This document shows, in pieces, positions 11,053-21,140 of a stretch of DNA of 64,000 nucleotides. Position numbers and translations under genes: made by a program. The notes below the pieces were generated by a model that saw only the letters and a program-made list of their open reading frames with translations, had not been told where the DNA came from and did not search any database. The DNA comes from Theocolax elegans (taxonomy: Eukaryota > Arthropoda > Insecta > Hymenoptera > Cerocephalidae). The stretch spans positions 33,841,255 through 33,905,254 of the forward strand of contig CM047428.1 in assembly GCA_026168455.1 (NCBI GenBank), read 5' to 3'. Each line of letters begins with the position of its first letter. The first letter of the stretch is position 1.

Positions 11053-11961
11053 TCACTTCGGTTCCTTGTAACCGCTCGTTCCGCTCGGGGAGGGCTGAGA
11101 CTGCAGCCGCGCCTCCAGCTCAGCGGCTCTTCTTTTAGCGTCATCCGCTTTCTGCTGGAGACGCCGGTGCTCTGCAGCAGCCTGCCTATAGGCTGCCTCA
11201 GCCCTCAGCCGCTGCTGGCGCTCTTCCTCGCGCTTCCTCTCTTCTGCCGCCGCCTTTTCTTTGGCCTCGCGCTGCTGAGCACGGAATGTTGCCAGGACCT
11301 CTCGCTCCCTTTTGAGGTCCTGAACTCGCTCAGCCCAGACACCCTTGGTGATGGGAGCCGTCGGATGAGCATCGGCAAACGCATCGAACTTCGCCAAGGC
11401 CTCTTGTTCGGCTGCCCGTAGCTGAACCCTCAGGGCTTTCATGTGCCTGAGGGCAGCCTCCGTCTCCTGCCACTCCTCTTCCTGCGTCTTGGGTCGCTCC
11501 TCTGTCACCGCAGAGGTTGCGGGTTGGGACCCGTTGGAGTGGGGACGACGGAGCTGGGGTCTGGTGTTGGCCGGTTCCGGTTCAGTCTTCCCCTGCGGAC
11601 GATCCGATACTGAATTGCCCTCCCTCTCCATCCGCTCTTCTGTCGCGGGTGCTGGCTTCAGCGGAGAGGGCATGGGTATCGTCCCTTTCACTTGTCTTAA
11701 GCGGTCCGCAGGGGTCGCTACATAGGCCGTGTCCTGGCCCTGACCGTCCTCTAGGACCTCTTCTAGGACGACGGCGGCGATATCCTCCTGGCCACGGCGA
11801 TGCTCCTCCTGGAGCTGTTGCTGCCGATGATCTATGGCAGCAACTACAGCAGACAGGACTTCCGCCGTCTGCATCTCGCCGTGGCTGGCCAGGGTGTCTA
11901 TCATCCTGGCGAGGAGGAACTCCAGGGCTTCCTGCTCAACCTCGATGATCATCTGCAACAA
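11053..11961 (-). CDS. Third ORF of Gypsy element: coiled-coil protein, 3' truncated
   Basis: A 302-codon frame starting 48 bases after the pol stop on the same strand, where env would lie in an errantivirus. The N-terminal 60 residues are predicted helical and Leu/Glu-rich (start MLQMIIEVEQEALEFL). A Pro/Thr/Glu-rich middle follows, then about 130 residues rich in Ala, Arg, Glu and Gln (for example QREAKEKAAAEERKREEE), typical of a long coiled coil. There is no signal peptide, membrane segment or known domain, so it is not an envelope protein. The stop codon comes from the flanking sequence at the junction, so the natural C-terminus is missing. Possible roles are a structural or nucleic-acid-associated accessory protein; I do not recognise the family. 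Confidence 0.65.
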   Translation of the reverse strand: MLQMIIEVEQEALEFLLARMIDTLASHGEMQTAEVLSAVVAAIDHRQQQLQEEHRRGQEDIAAVVLEEVLEDGQGQDTAYVATPADRLRQVKGTIPMPSPLKPAPATEERMEREGNSVSDRPQGKTEPEPANTRPQLRRPHSNGSQPATSAVTEERPKTQEEEWQETEAALRHMKALRVQLRAAEQEALAKFDAFADAHPTAPITKGVWAERVQDLKREREVLATFRAQQREAKEKAAAEERKREEERQQRLRAEAAYRQAAAEHRRLQQKADDAKRRAAELEARLQSQPSPSGTSGYKEPK

Positions 11962-12009
11962 AAATTACGATCTCAGGTTATCGCCCATCGTTTCAAACGA
12001 CACTGTTCT

Positions 12010-15000
12010 TTATTTGGATTTCGATCCACGAGGACGCCCTCGTCCTCGTCTAAGGGGAACAGTCTCTGGCTGCGCACCTAATTGCCGTGTTACTGGGGAT
12101 CGGCGTCGCACGGTCGCATTCGCTTTCCGGGGACGACCACGTGGTCGTTTGGTAGCGGGGGCCCTATCTAAGGACGTACGCGACGTCTTACGCGGTTTAC
12201 ACCGAGTCCCTTCGCTAGGTGACTCGCTCGCATTATACTCCCTCGCATGGGAGGCTTCGCTCGCTACAGGTGGGTCGCACTTCACCTGTTGATCCCTCGA
12301 TGGTTGAGATCTCGTAGGTTGCTCCTCATCGTTTGGTTCAGCATCATCTTCGGGGACGTATATCTTCAGATACTCTATATGAGATACTTCTTGGCCCCCT
12401 TGATCATCTTGTATAACGTAGGTATTCATGCCTTTCCTACTGATGATCAGATATGGCCCTGTATATTTCGGAGCAAGCTCAGCCGAGATACCTTGTGCGC
12501 TGTACGAGAGGATCCGGTTGCGTTTCCACACCAGATCTCCTACCTCGAATTCCGCTGGCCTTCGTCGTGAGTTGAAGATTTCGGCTTGCCGGGCCTTACT
12601 GGCAGCCGACTGACGATTTGCGTTCTCGTGCAGTCTTGGCAACTGTTGGATTTTGTCGTTCCAATCCTGCAGTCGACGGAACTCAAACTGTTGCTGGGCA
12701 AGCCGGTCTTGCTCTCGACGAGCTGTACTAGGCGCCTTTGGTTGGCGACCATAGTTCAGCATAGCCGGGCTCCATCCAGTAGAACTTTGCACTGCTGTGT
12801 TTAGTGCAAAGACTAACTCTGGCAGCTTGTCGTCCCAGTCGCTATGCTTATCCTGGATATACGACGCCACCATTGTCTTAAGGGTCCGATTGGCCCTCTC
12901 GACAGGATTGGCCTGTGCGTGGTAAGGGGGTGTAGTCGAATGATACACTCCCTTAGATTCAAGGTATTCGTCTACGAGTTTATTTTTAAACTCGGTCCCG
13001 TTGTCCGAGTGAAACACTTCCGGGGTGCCGAACCGGTTAATCACTCGTTCGTGAAGCTCGCGGACTATCGTCTTGGCGTTAGCTTTTCGTATCGGGATTG
13101 CTTCAATCCAGCGCGTGAATAAATCCTGGAATACTAGGATGTATTCGTATCCTCGGCTAGAGCGTGGAAGCGGGCTAGTGATATCTCCTGCTACCACCTG
13201 CCATGGTCTGTCCGATTGACGGTGACCCATTAACCCTGAGGGAGCACGTTGCTCGACCTTACATTGCTGGCACAATTGACATCGCCTGACGTAATCCGCA
13301 ACTTCTGCGTAAAACCGTGGCCAATAATAGTTTTGGGCCACGCGGGCGAATGTCTTTTCTCTTCCGAGATGGCCAGCTGAGGGGTCATCGTGACACTCTC
13401 TCAGAATAGAGTGTCGATTCTCTACGGGTACGACCAGCTTCCATGCTTGCTCATCATCCATCACTTCCTCTAACTCCTTGTCGGGGCGATAGATGTACAG
13501 ATTTCCTCCAACTATTTTCCAGTCGGGGAAATCACGGGGTCTGTCGGAAACGTTCTTGATCCAGTCGAGGTACCAAGGATCCTCAGTCGTTTGAGTCCAC
13601 GACATTGCTGCTACTGTAGGCTCGTTGTCTTTATATATGCGAGATAGGGCATTGGGAACGTGATGCAGAGCTCCTTTCCTGTGCTCGACGACAAAGTCAT
13701 GAACTTGAAGCTCTAGAGCCCATCTTGCTAGTCGGCTGGTTGGATTTCTCATATAACATAACCAGCGAAGACTACTGTGATCCGTTATCACTTTGAAGTG
13801 GTACCCTTCGATGTAATGTCTGAACTTATTAATAGCCCAGACCACGGCCAAGCATTCTCTCTCTGTAATGCTATAATTCTTCTCGGGTGCTGTGAGAATG
13901 CGACTGGCAAACTCAATGACTCTTTCCTCTCCGTCTATCTCTTGGACGAGCACGGCTCCTATGCCGGTATCGCTCGCGTCCGTGTGCAGGCTAAACAGTC
14001 CATCTGCACTGGGACGTTGAAGAACTGGAGCAGTCATGATCAGGGCCTTCAGTTGCTGAAAGGCTTGCTCCTGTTCATCTAACCACTCGTACCCTTGGTT
14101 CTTCTTTGTTAGACGGGTAAGCGGCTCAGCAATCGTGGCGTAATCCGGCATAAAACGCCGATACCACGACGCCATGCCGAGGAATCGTCGGAGCTGTTTG
14201 AGGTTCTTGGGAGCCGGATAAATCCTTATAGGCTCTGTCTTGGCTGGGTCGGGACGAATTCCATCCCTGTTGACCAGCACGCCAAGATATCTCACCTCAT
14301 CTTGACAAAAGACACACTTGTCCTTATTCACTGTCAAGTTAGCTTCGGTCAGTCTTTTCAGCACCATCTCGAGATACTTCTTGTGCCCTTCAAATGTCTC
14401 GGTGACTATAATAATATCATCGAGGTAAGAAAAGGCATTGGGCTCGAGATCAGGACCAACCACTTGGTCAATCATGCGTTGGAAGGTCGCGCCGGCGTAT
14501 GCCAATCCGTACGGCATCCGCTTAAACTGATACAGTCCCATCCCCGGGACTGTGAAAGCCGTATAAGGACGCGATTCCTTCTGGAGAGGTATCTGATGAT
14601 ACGCTGAGTTCATGTCCAGAGTACTAATGTACCGACATCTCTTCAACTTGCGTAAGATATCCGGCATGAACGGGAGGGGATAAGCGTCTGGTTTCGTTAG
14701 CGCATTGACTTTCCTAAAGTCAATGCAAAACCGACGTGATCCGTTCTCCTTGCGTACCATCACCACGGGGCTTGACCAACCGCTGTCCGAGGGCTCTATG
14801 ATCTCTAAATCTAGCATCTCTCGGACCTGGCGGTGCATCTCCTCCTGGATCTTCTCCGACACCGGGTAATACTTCTGCTTTATCGGGCGAGCTGATCCCA
14901 CGTCAATCGAGTGCTCGATGAGTTGGGTTCGCCCAATTTTGGGAGAAGTATTAGACAGCACGTTGCTTACTAGCTCTCGCAGCTCTTCCCTTTCTGCCTC

Positions 15001-15627
15001 GGTTGCGTCCGCTATCCCAGCGGACGAGAGGGTAGCCATACCCCCTATTCCAGCAACTTCGAGGTGGATCTGCTGCTTGCTGTCTTTGAGGAACAGGCGG
15101 TCGCTATCCGGATCCAATATGGCTCTGAATGCTCGTACGAAATTTACTCCTACGTAGCATTCGGCGTCAAGATTTGGTATGATCGCTACCCTTATTTCAC
15201 GCGTCTCCTTCCCGACAGTGAAAGGTAAGATCACATGACCGTTTAGCGGTTGGTAACTACCATCCGCCATCTTGACGCGTCCGGCGTTCGCCACAATGAG
15301 CTCCTTGCCCAATGCTGCGGCGATTTGCAGACCGCTGGGTCCCATCACGGTCGTGGAAGCTCCGGGGTCGTATAAGGCTCTTATACGAAAGCCCTCAATC
15401 TCCACGAGAAGCCACCAACGACTCTCTTCCTCTGGTTTATATGATGAGGTTGGTCTGCTGGCTTCTTGGGACCGTTTCTCCTTTTGAGGCCCATTTCCGC
15501 TCCTCTCTGGACCATACTCTCGGTTGGAGCGGGTCTGTCCCGAACTCACCTGGGACAGCGGGGACTCAAGCTCTTGGGTCGCGGTTTTCGTCCCGGTTAA
15601 CCGCTCCCTTTGGCGTTTCCCGAGCAC
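12010..15627 (-). CDS. pol: Gypsy pol polyprotein: protease, RT, RNase H, integrase
   Basis: An uninterrupted 1205-codon frame. Domains in order: retropepsin-like protease with YDPGAS near residue 86; reverse transcriptase with TLDMNSAYHQ (about 337) and the catalytic YLDD at about 401; RNase H beginning HTDASDTGIGAVL; integrase zinc finger (HDDPSAGH ... CQLC); integrase core with GDITSPLP, SDNGTEF and a conserved E in NPVERANRTL. The C-terminal tail is basic and contains two AT-hook-like cores (PRGRPRK and RGRGRPRG) in place of a chromodomain. The start overlaps the 3' end of gag by 31 bases, in the frame reached by a -1 shift, as usual for Gypsy gag-pol. All catalytic residues checked are present, so the enzyme could be functional. 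Protease motif DPGA in place of D-S/T-G is shared with the element at 21141. Confidence 0.95.
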   Translation of the reverse strand: MLGKRQRERLTGTKTATQELESPLSQVSSGQTRSNREYGPERSGNGPQKEKRSQEASRPTSSYKPEEESRWWLLVEIEGFRIRALYDPGASTTVMGPSGLQIAAALGKELIVANAGRVKMADGSYQPLNGHVILPFTVGKETREIRVAIIPNLDAECYVGVNFVRAFRAILDPDSDRLFLKDSKQQIHLEVAGIGGMATLSSAGIADATEAEREELRELVSNVLSNTSPKIGRTQLIEHSIDVGSARPIKQKYYPVSEKIQEEMHRQVREMLDLEIIEPSDSGWSSPVVMVRKENGSRRFCIDFRKVNALTKPDAYPLPFMPDILRKLKRCRYISTLDMNSAYHQIPLQKESRPYTAFTVPGMGLYQFKRMPYGLAYAGATFQRMIDQVVGPDLEPNAFSYLDDIIIVTETFEGHKKYLEMVLKRLTEANLTVNKDKCVFCQDEVRYLGVLVNRDGIRPDPAKTEPIRIYPAPKNLKQLRRFLGMASWYRRFMPDYATIAEPLTRLTKKNQGYEWLDEQEQAFQQLKALIMTAPVLQRPSADGLFSLHTDASDTGIGAVLVQEIDGEERVIEFASRILTAPEKNYSITERECLAVVWAINKFRHYIEGYHFKVITDHSSLRWLCYMRNPTSRLARWALELQVHDFVVEHRKGALHHVPNALSRIYKDNEPTVAAMSWTQTTEDPWYLDWIKNVSDRPRDFPDWKIVGGNLYIYRPDKELEEVMDDEQAWKLVVPVENRHSILRECHDDPSAGHLGREKTFARVAQNYYWPRFYAEVADYVRRCQLCQQCKVEQRAPSGLMGHRQSDRPWQVVAGDITSPLPRSSRGYEYILVFQDLFTRWIEAIPIRKANAKTIVRELHERVINRFGTPEVFHSDNGTEFKNKLVDEYLESKGVYHSTTPPYHAQANPVERANRTLKTMVASYIQDKHSDWDDKLPELVFALNTAVQSSTGWSPAMLNYGRQPKAPSTARREQDRLAQQQFEFRRLQDWNDKIQQLPRLHENANRQSAASKARQAEIFNSRRRPAEFEVGDLVWKRNRILSYSAQGISAELAPKYTGPYLIISRKGMNTYVIQDDQGGQEVSHIEYLKIYVPEDDAEPNDEEQPTRSQPSRDQQVKCDPPVASEASHAREYNASESPSEGTRCKPRKTSRTSLDRAPATKRPRGRPRKANATVRRRSPVTRQLGAQPETVPLRRGRGRPRGSKSK

Positions 15628-17462
15628 ACCGGACAGTACCTGAGGGAATATCCAATTTTTCCGCAGCCCTTGCAGGTAAGAGGCTTAGTCGGATCAAAAG
15701 TTGAGCCCATTCGGTTTTTCGGCTGTTCCTTTCCTTTTTCCCTTGATGGACTAGCATTCTTCTTCTCCTGCCGGTGTCCGAAGCTCTTACTCGGGCCATT
15801 AGGTCTGCCAGACCTCCTACTCTTCGGAGACCGGTTGGCCGGCGAGCCTTTCTTAGGAGAGCCAGACCTTGGGCTTCTCCTACGGGACTGTCGGGTGGTC
15901 GACGCCAATAGGGAGACGATGGGCCGCAGCGCATCCTCCAGCATCTTTGCGATGCGGTCGACGACGTCTGGCTCGCTTGGTTTGGCCGGGCTTACCTCAG
16001 CGGCCGCTACCTTAGCCTTCGGCGAACCTTTTTTCCGCTTCGGCTTATACGCCATCTCAGGAAGCAGAGACCCTTCCTCCGTAGGTGGTGGACGATATAC
16101 TTTTTCACCTTCTATCGTCTGCTCCGCTTCAGTGGCGAGGTCCAGCATTTGCTCAATTGAGCTCACTTCCGCTCTCTTGAACAGCCGTTGGATCTGTGGC
16201 AGCATGTTCCGATACAAATGATCGAGCTGCTGCGCTTCAGTCGGCGTAGGGACTATCTTTCGCATTATTGCGATAGAGCACGTCATATAGTCCCTAACCG
16301 GTTCATCGGGTCCTTGAGTCCGTGCGTTGGACTCGGCGATGATCCTCTGCTGGAAACGTTGGCTCATTCCGTACCAACGTTTAGCCGAAGTACGAAATCT
16401 TGCCAGGAGTGCCACTTGTGTTTCTCGTTCTGGTACCACGTGGCGGCAGTGTCTGTCAGAAGTTCCGAGAGTGACGGCAATAACTCGTCCTCTGACAGGT
16501 TAGCCAGGATCCTGCAATCCTCGATCCTGGTTAGGAAGGCGTCGATGCTCTGGCTCTTGTCGCCAGAGAACTTGACCTGCCTCTTCCTCACAATGCCGCC
16601 GACGTCTCGAGGTGTCCCATTTAACCTCGATGACGTCGAGAAGCTTGGTGTTGAGAATGTCCGATCCTTGTTTGGCGAGCTGCGCGCTTGAGGAATCCTC
16701 TGGGATTCGCGCGCATTCCCCCCCCTTCCAAGCTCCATCAGGCTTAGACTGAGGGGCGCTTGCGCGTTGTTGCTCGCCAGTTACTTGCGCCTCACCTATC
16801 TCGCTCACATCAGGACCATAACACGTATATGTGTCCTGAAATTGCACATGGTGAGATTGGTTGGCACCGTCCAATCTCGTGCTGTGAGTGGTTTGAGAGC
16901 GCTCGGACATCAGCTTATCTACCTTTACAGTGAGGTCATTCACTTTTTTGATAAGCTGCACCAAGGTCTGGGAGAACGATCGAGGGATTTTAAAAATGTT
17001 TCCCTCTTCTGAGACCAATGACAGCCATTCTTCCTCTCGTTCGGGTTGAGGCTCTGTGTTGGTCGCGGCTGACGTCGTTTCATCTAGCTCGACGTCATCG
17101 AAATCCTGCACCGTCCTGTGCAGGTTATCTTTAACCGCAGCGTTCTCCCGCAGTACCAGATACACTTCCTGATCTGGGCTAGGTTCATCAGACTCCTCGT
17201 CTTGATGTTCACCTAGCATCTGCAGCCACCTATTTCTCCGTTGAAGACGGCTGCGAACTGCTGTGGCTTCGTCTTCCTCCTGGTTAAACTCCTGGGCCGA
17301 ATAATTTCCTAATAGCCACTGGTGGAGTCGCTCGGCTTTCCTATGAACCGAGCCTGCCGATTTTAGGTTCAAGGCGTCCAGGTGTAGTTCGATTTGCTCC
17401 CTGGTGAGCGTCTCGATCCATGCATCGATTTGACTATCGACGTCTGTCTGCTGAGCGGCCAT
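15597..17462 (-). pseudogene. gag: Gypsy gag with two compensating frameshifts
   Basis: Capsid/nucleocapsid precursor of the same element. Reading starts at 17462 (MAAQQTDVDSQID). Near 16600 the gag sequence moves to another frame (VKFSGDKSQSIDAFLTRI, a typical gag capsid segment) and near 16390 returns to the first frame (KRWYGMSQRFQQ), ending at 15597. The two shifts restore the original frame, so only about 70 codons are scrambled; sequencing or assembly error is possible. The C-terminus has a Cys knuckle CKGCGKIGYSLRYC in which the expected His is Tyr. The middle part is rich in basic and Ser/Pro residues. The 3' end overlaps the pol start. Confidence 0.85.
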
Positions 17463-18445
17463 CTTCAGTTGTAGCGTCGTTTATACGTTTCACAGTAAGT
17501 AGCCTTGCTGGCTTGACGCACTATGTGTGTGCAAGGTTATATGCTATCGAATATTTAACTTTGGCGTTACTTGCCAAATGACCAATCCGCGTAACTGGGT
17601 TTTGCTTCTACCTAAGCTAACCGCTAAAGCACAAAACCGGATGCCAAAAGTAAGTCCTGTCTTACTTTGATCAGGAAGCACTACCGAGTTTAAACTATTT
17701 TTAACAAATTTGCTAATAAATTTACGATAAACTACTGCCTGGCTCTTACCTTGCGCTAACTTAACGGTACTATATAATAAATAATAAATAAATCAATAAA
17801 TAAATAAATTAAATAATTAAAGTTACCGCGCGCTTGACCTCTTACAAAAATATAACCTATAATACAATTTGTAAAGGTCTGAGCCAGGTTATAAGCTTCC
17901 TGTTTTGTGCCAGCAAAAGCCAGTTAAACCTTGCATACACTTACAAACAATTTATTTAAACCGATAAATTGCCACCAGGTTATGTCGCGCTGTGTCGCGT
18001 TCTTTCGTTCCTCTAGGTGGCGCTAATTACTTGGTTTGGTCCAAACTACCCACTTTCCAAGTAACGTTGGTCGGTCTATCGACTCCGTTCGAAAACCCAC
18101 CAAATTTCCTATTTGTGCGACCTTTTTCTAGTGGCGCCACCTATGTTCGACCAGGAACCAATTTCCTGTGTCTACTACTAGTCGAGACGAGAAAAATAAA
18201 ATAAGATTTCCATTTGTTAAAAAAAAAAAAAAATTTTATTTGTTTATAACAATTCTATTTGTTAATAAACAAATCCCGTCTCGAGAGGAAACGAAAGAGT
18301 ACCGAAATATACTTCACAATTTCGAAACGCGACTGCTGACCTCGTTATTGTTCTCGAGTTATCCAATTGTTAATTAACAATATTATTAACAATTGAACAA
18401 CTATATCGTGCTTGTTGATTTTTCCGATGTCCTGTATCCAAAATC
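17463..18445 (-). other. Leader (5' UTR) of the minus-strand Gypsy element
   Basis: About 980 bases between primer-binding site and gag start. Contains an AATA-rich simple-sequence stretch (17770-17820). No coding region or known motif seen. Confidence 0.6.
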
Positions 18446-18463
18446 CACACGTATTGGGCGCCA
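18446..18463 (-). promoter_or_regulatory. tRNA primer-binding site of the minus-strand Gypsy element
   Basis: On the minus strand, TGGCGCCCAATACGTGTG begins two bases after the LTR end (CCCGTTACA), the normal place and TGG start of an LTR-element primer-binding site. The matching tRNA was not determined. Confidence 0.8.
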
Positions 18464-18465
18464 GT

Positions 18466-19587
18466 TGTAACGGGGTGGGTACTGGGGATATGTAAGGCCC
18501 ACGGTTAGGCCCAATCTGTCCCAACTTACCAACCTTAAGTGTGCAGTCCCACGATGCGGCCGGGAATCCTTTTGATTCCCGTGCAATGCCGTTAACAACG
18601 TCAAACACTCCGTTTGACTTATATACCGTGTGTTGGGCCCTATGCCCAAAATTGCCAACTAGGATAAACACCGGAGAGGACGGTATTCGTAGGATAGGAC
18701 GTTAACCGGTAAAATATTATCAACAAGTGATATTGTTAATCGGCGAGAAAGATTGTCTCGCCGAGTCAATTTATTAAATAATCAACTAAATATTAATAAA
18801 TAAACAATAAATTAACGTTAACAATTTACGGGGAGTCGTACCGATGACTACCCCCGAGGTCTGCGCGAAAAGAATCAGTTAAAATCTATTTAACAGTAGA
18901 TTACGAGCAACCGATCCGGATATGATCGGCTGCTTAACCTGATGGCATACGTCACACCGTGTGACGTATGAATCACTGACGTAGAGAGCTTTTACGTAGA
19001 AGCTTACTACGTCACGCGCGCCTTCTCTCGTGAAGTGGTTCCCGCGAACCACCAACCTTTCTATCCGTGCGGGTATTGTCACGAGAGGGGGGAAAGGAGG
19101 AACGCTTCCTCACCTGGACCGTACCAGTTAAATCGGGACGCGAAATATTAAGTAGACACGCGGGTCTAAGTGTGGTGCACCACTTACCGCTTGTCTATAT
19201 ATCGCGCCTCGGCGGGAAAAGGCTGTGCTACTCAGAGAGAGCTCGTACGCCTATATCTCTCTCTCTCTCTCTCCAACGGTCGAGAAGGTGGGATTCGCCG
19301 GGCCTCCTTTTCTCACTGCCTGTGATAGGTGCTGCTGCACACGTCGACGTGGAGGTTAGTGGGGAGAAGCTGCTAACACCCACACACAACGCACAACACT
19401 CCTTTCGCTCTTTTATGCCGTAAAAACTATCTATCTCGGACACCAACACGTTGTTGTTGCCGATCGCGCGCGAAATCTATACCGATCCTACTCTCGCGCA
19501 CGATTCTCGCGCGCGTTCCCTGCGCGCGCATCACTCTCGATACTCTTTTCAGTTACTCACCTGATCGGTAACTCGCTTACCGTTATA
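18466..19587 (-). mobile_element. 5' LTR of the minus-strand Gypsy element, tiled with stem-loops
   Basis: The 3' end of the LTR on the minus strand is CCCCGTTACA at 18466, next to the primer-binding site. The 5' end is at about 19587 (CGGTAAGCG, first bases altered). About 1.12 kb, GC-rich toward the 5' side. 18561-19087 holds at least nine consecutive stem-loops (see findings). A CT microsatellite lies at 19256-19272. The far end abuts the right inverted-repeat arm. Confidence 0.8.
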
Positions 19588-20934
19588 ATTATAATATTAT
19601 AATATATAATTATACATGATATATATATAAAAAATATATGTGAGAAAAGTGATAAAAAATAAATATGTATTTGAACAATAAATTAAAGTAAAATGAATTC
19701 AAATTAAAATTAAGATTGTTTTTCACGTTTGTTAATTATTATATTAATATAAGATTCAGATTTTGAAAACTAATGTAAATTAATATAAAGACAGAGAGGT
19801 TGACGATCCTGTGCCAAAATCATATGAAACAACAAAGAAGATAATGAGAAGAGAGGGAAACCGAAAACTCCAGCTGCAGGTGTGAAGAAGGTGGGAGAGC
19901 AGTCCCCACCTCTAACCAAAGGTACAAAACCGGCCGTCTCGCTGTCGAATTCAGCATTCGCCTCGAGCTGTAAGGCGAGGAAGGAAGCACCCTCCTCGCC
20001 ACTTCTAGAAATAAATGAATATTGATAGTTAAATTTTGCGAGTTTGATTAAACAGCTAGAGGTGTGATGTTCATTTGAAGGTACTTGGACAAGATGGAAT
20101 GCTGAAATCATTTCAATCTTTACCCAAGTCCTTTTATTCTTTAAAGCGAATTCCTTAGAATACCTTTTTCTTCTACCCGAATTATTCTAATTTTCCTTTT
20201 TTCCATAGAAAAATACTCAGATGATGTGGAATACTGGATTTATTCCAACATCTACCTGATTTTTTCACATAATACATTCACCAAAGAGTTTATTGGGCGA
20301 GGCCGAACGCTGGATTCGTTCGAACCTCTATCCAACCTCTTATTCCATTAAAATATCCAGAAATCGTTCTGGGATGAGAAGAAACACTGGATTTGTTTCT
20401 AATCTACCCCCGACGTTTTCACTTCATACATTTATTACGGTCCTGCTAAAAATAAATGTATTTTTATGTAAGGGATAAAAATAAGCCCGTTACAATATAT
20501 ATAACAATGTATTGTTGAATTTTCAAAAAATTGGGGTGATGGGAGGGGACATATCCGCCCCTGGGGAGTGAGTTTTCAAAATCTGACCTCAGATTCGTGA
20601 TCAGCGATATGAAATACCCCTAGAATAGTGTTTTCATCGATTTTCGTGATTGCTCAAAACTTATATTGATACAAAAAATTACGCGCCTTATGTCGTAATC
20701 CCGGCGGTCTAGAGGTTAAATAGTCCGTAAATGGTTTGATATACTTGATTGTATCTAGTAATAGTTATTACTATGTCGATATATTTTCTAGAAATGTATT
20801 AGGAAATCAAGAAGACAAAGTAGAATACGTCCCAATGCGACCAGTTGATCCGACAATACAATGGAATTTCTTACCTCGAAAACACGTATATGTAACTCCG
20901 AGAACACCACCCAAGACGTATGAACCAGAACCAC
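19588..20934 (+). repeat. Right arm of the large inverted repeat
   Basis: Near-identical reverse complement of 9396-10740. It lacks the tRNA-derived head present at the end of the left arm; the Gypsy 5' LTR starts where that would be. It holds the LTR-like unit 19639-20494 and the stem-loop array 20083-20409. Near its outer end an 83-codon frame (20736-20987), Pro/Arg-rich (VPMRPVDPTIQW), continues past the arm; it may be the tail of an unrecognised element protein. Confidence 0.8.
19639..20494. mobile_element. LTR-like unit with covarying hairpin array (right copy)
   Basis: Inverted copy of 9832-10687, beginning TGTGAGAAAAG and ending CCCGTTACA, with ATATA immediately outside each end (19634-19638 and 20495-20499). 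Stem-loops at 20083-20129, 20217-20259, 20293-20335 and 20371-20409 correspond to those of the left copy. Confidence 0.5.
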
Positions 20935-21140
20935 CTCTGAACATGCCAGTTTTATCCGAGAAAACTGAACCAAGTAGCAATGTTTAAGGCACTTAAAAAT
21001 GACTTATAATTAACAATTACTTATTATAATAAAAAATATATATTGTAAACAGTATGCTTGCTTATCATTTAAATATAAATGTTTGTTTATAAATAAATTA
21101 TAATAACTTTCGAACTTGCGCAATAAGTTAATATATGTAT

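Larger units (their letters stand above)
9396..11055 (-). repeat. Left arm of a large inverted repeat, includes tRNA-derived head
   Basis: 9396-10740 is the near-identical reverse complement of 19588-20934, with only scattered single-base differences seen. The remaining part, to 11055, carries the tRNA-derived head on the minus strand (about 10945-11025), matching 8729-9149. Inside the arm are the LTR-like unit 9832-10687 and, at the outer end, a 74-codon minus-strand frame (9366-9590) also present at 20736-20987. The arms flank the minus-strand Gypsy element. This may be a true rearrangement or an assembly join. Confidence 0.75.
11056..19587 (-). mobile_element. Gypsy-type LTR retrotransposon, 3' end missing
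   Basis: Order on the minus strand: 5' LTR (19587-18466), primer-binding site, leader, gag, pol, and a third ORF that stops exactly at the junction with the inverted-repeat arm at about 11055. A 3' LTR matching 18466-19587 is not found beyond the third ORF, so the 3' end was lost by truncation, recombination or assembly error. GC and codon use are much richer than the flanking AT-rich DNA. The intact 1205-codon pol suggests recent activity. Confidence 0.85.

Noticed and set aside
15610..16221. 203-codon plus-strand ORF opposite gag
   Set aside because: Shadow of the GC-rich gag region; no domain, and the minus-strand frame is a clear gag. Other long ORFs opposite pol were rejected for the same reason.
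19067..19423. 118-codon ORF in the Gypsy LTR
   Set aside because: Low-complexity Ser/Leu product from CT repeats and stem-loop sequence.
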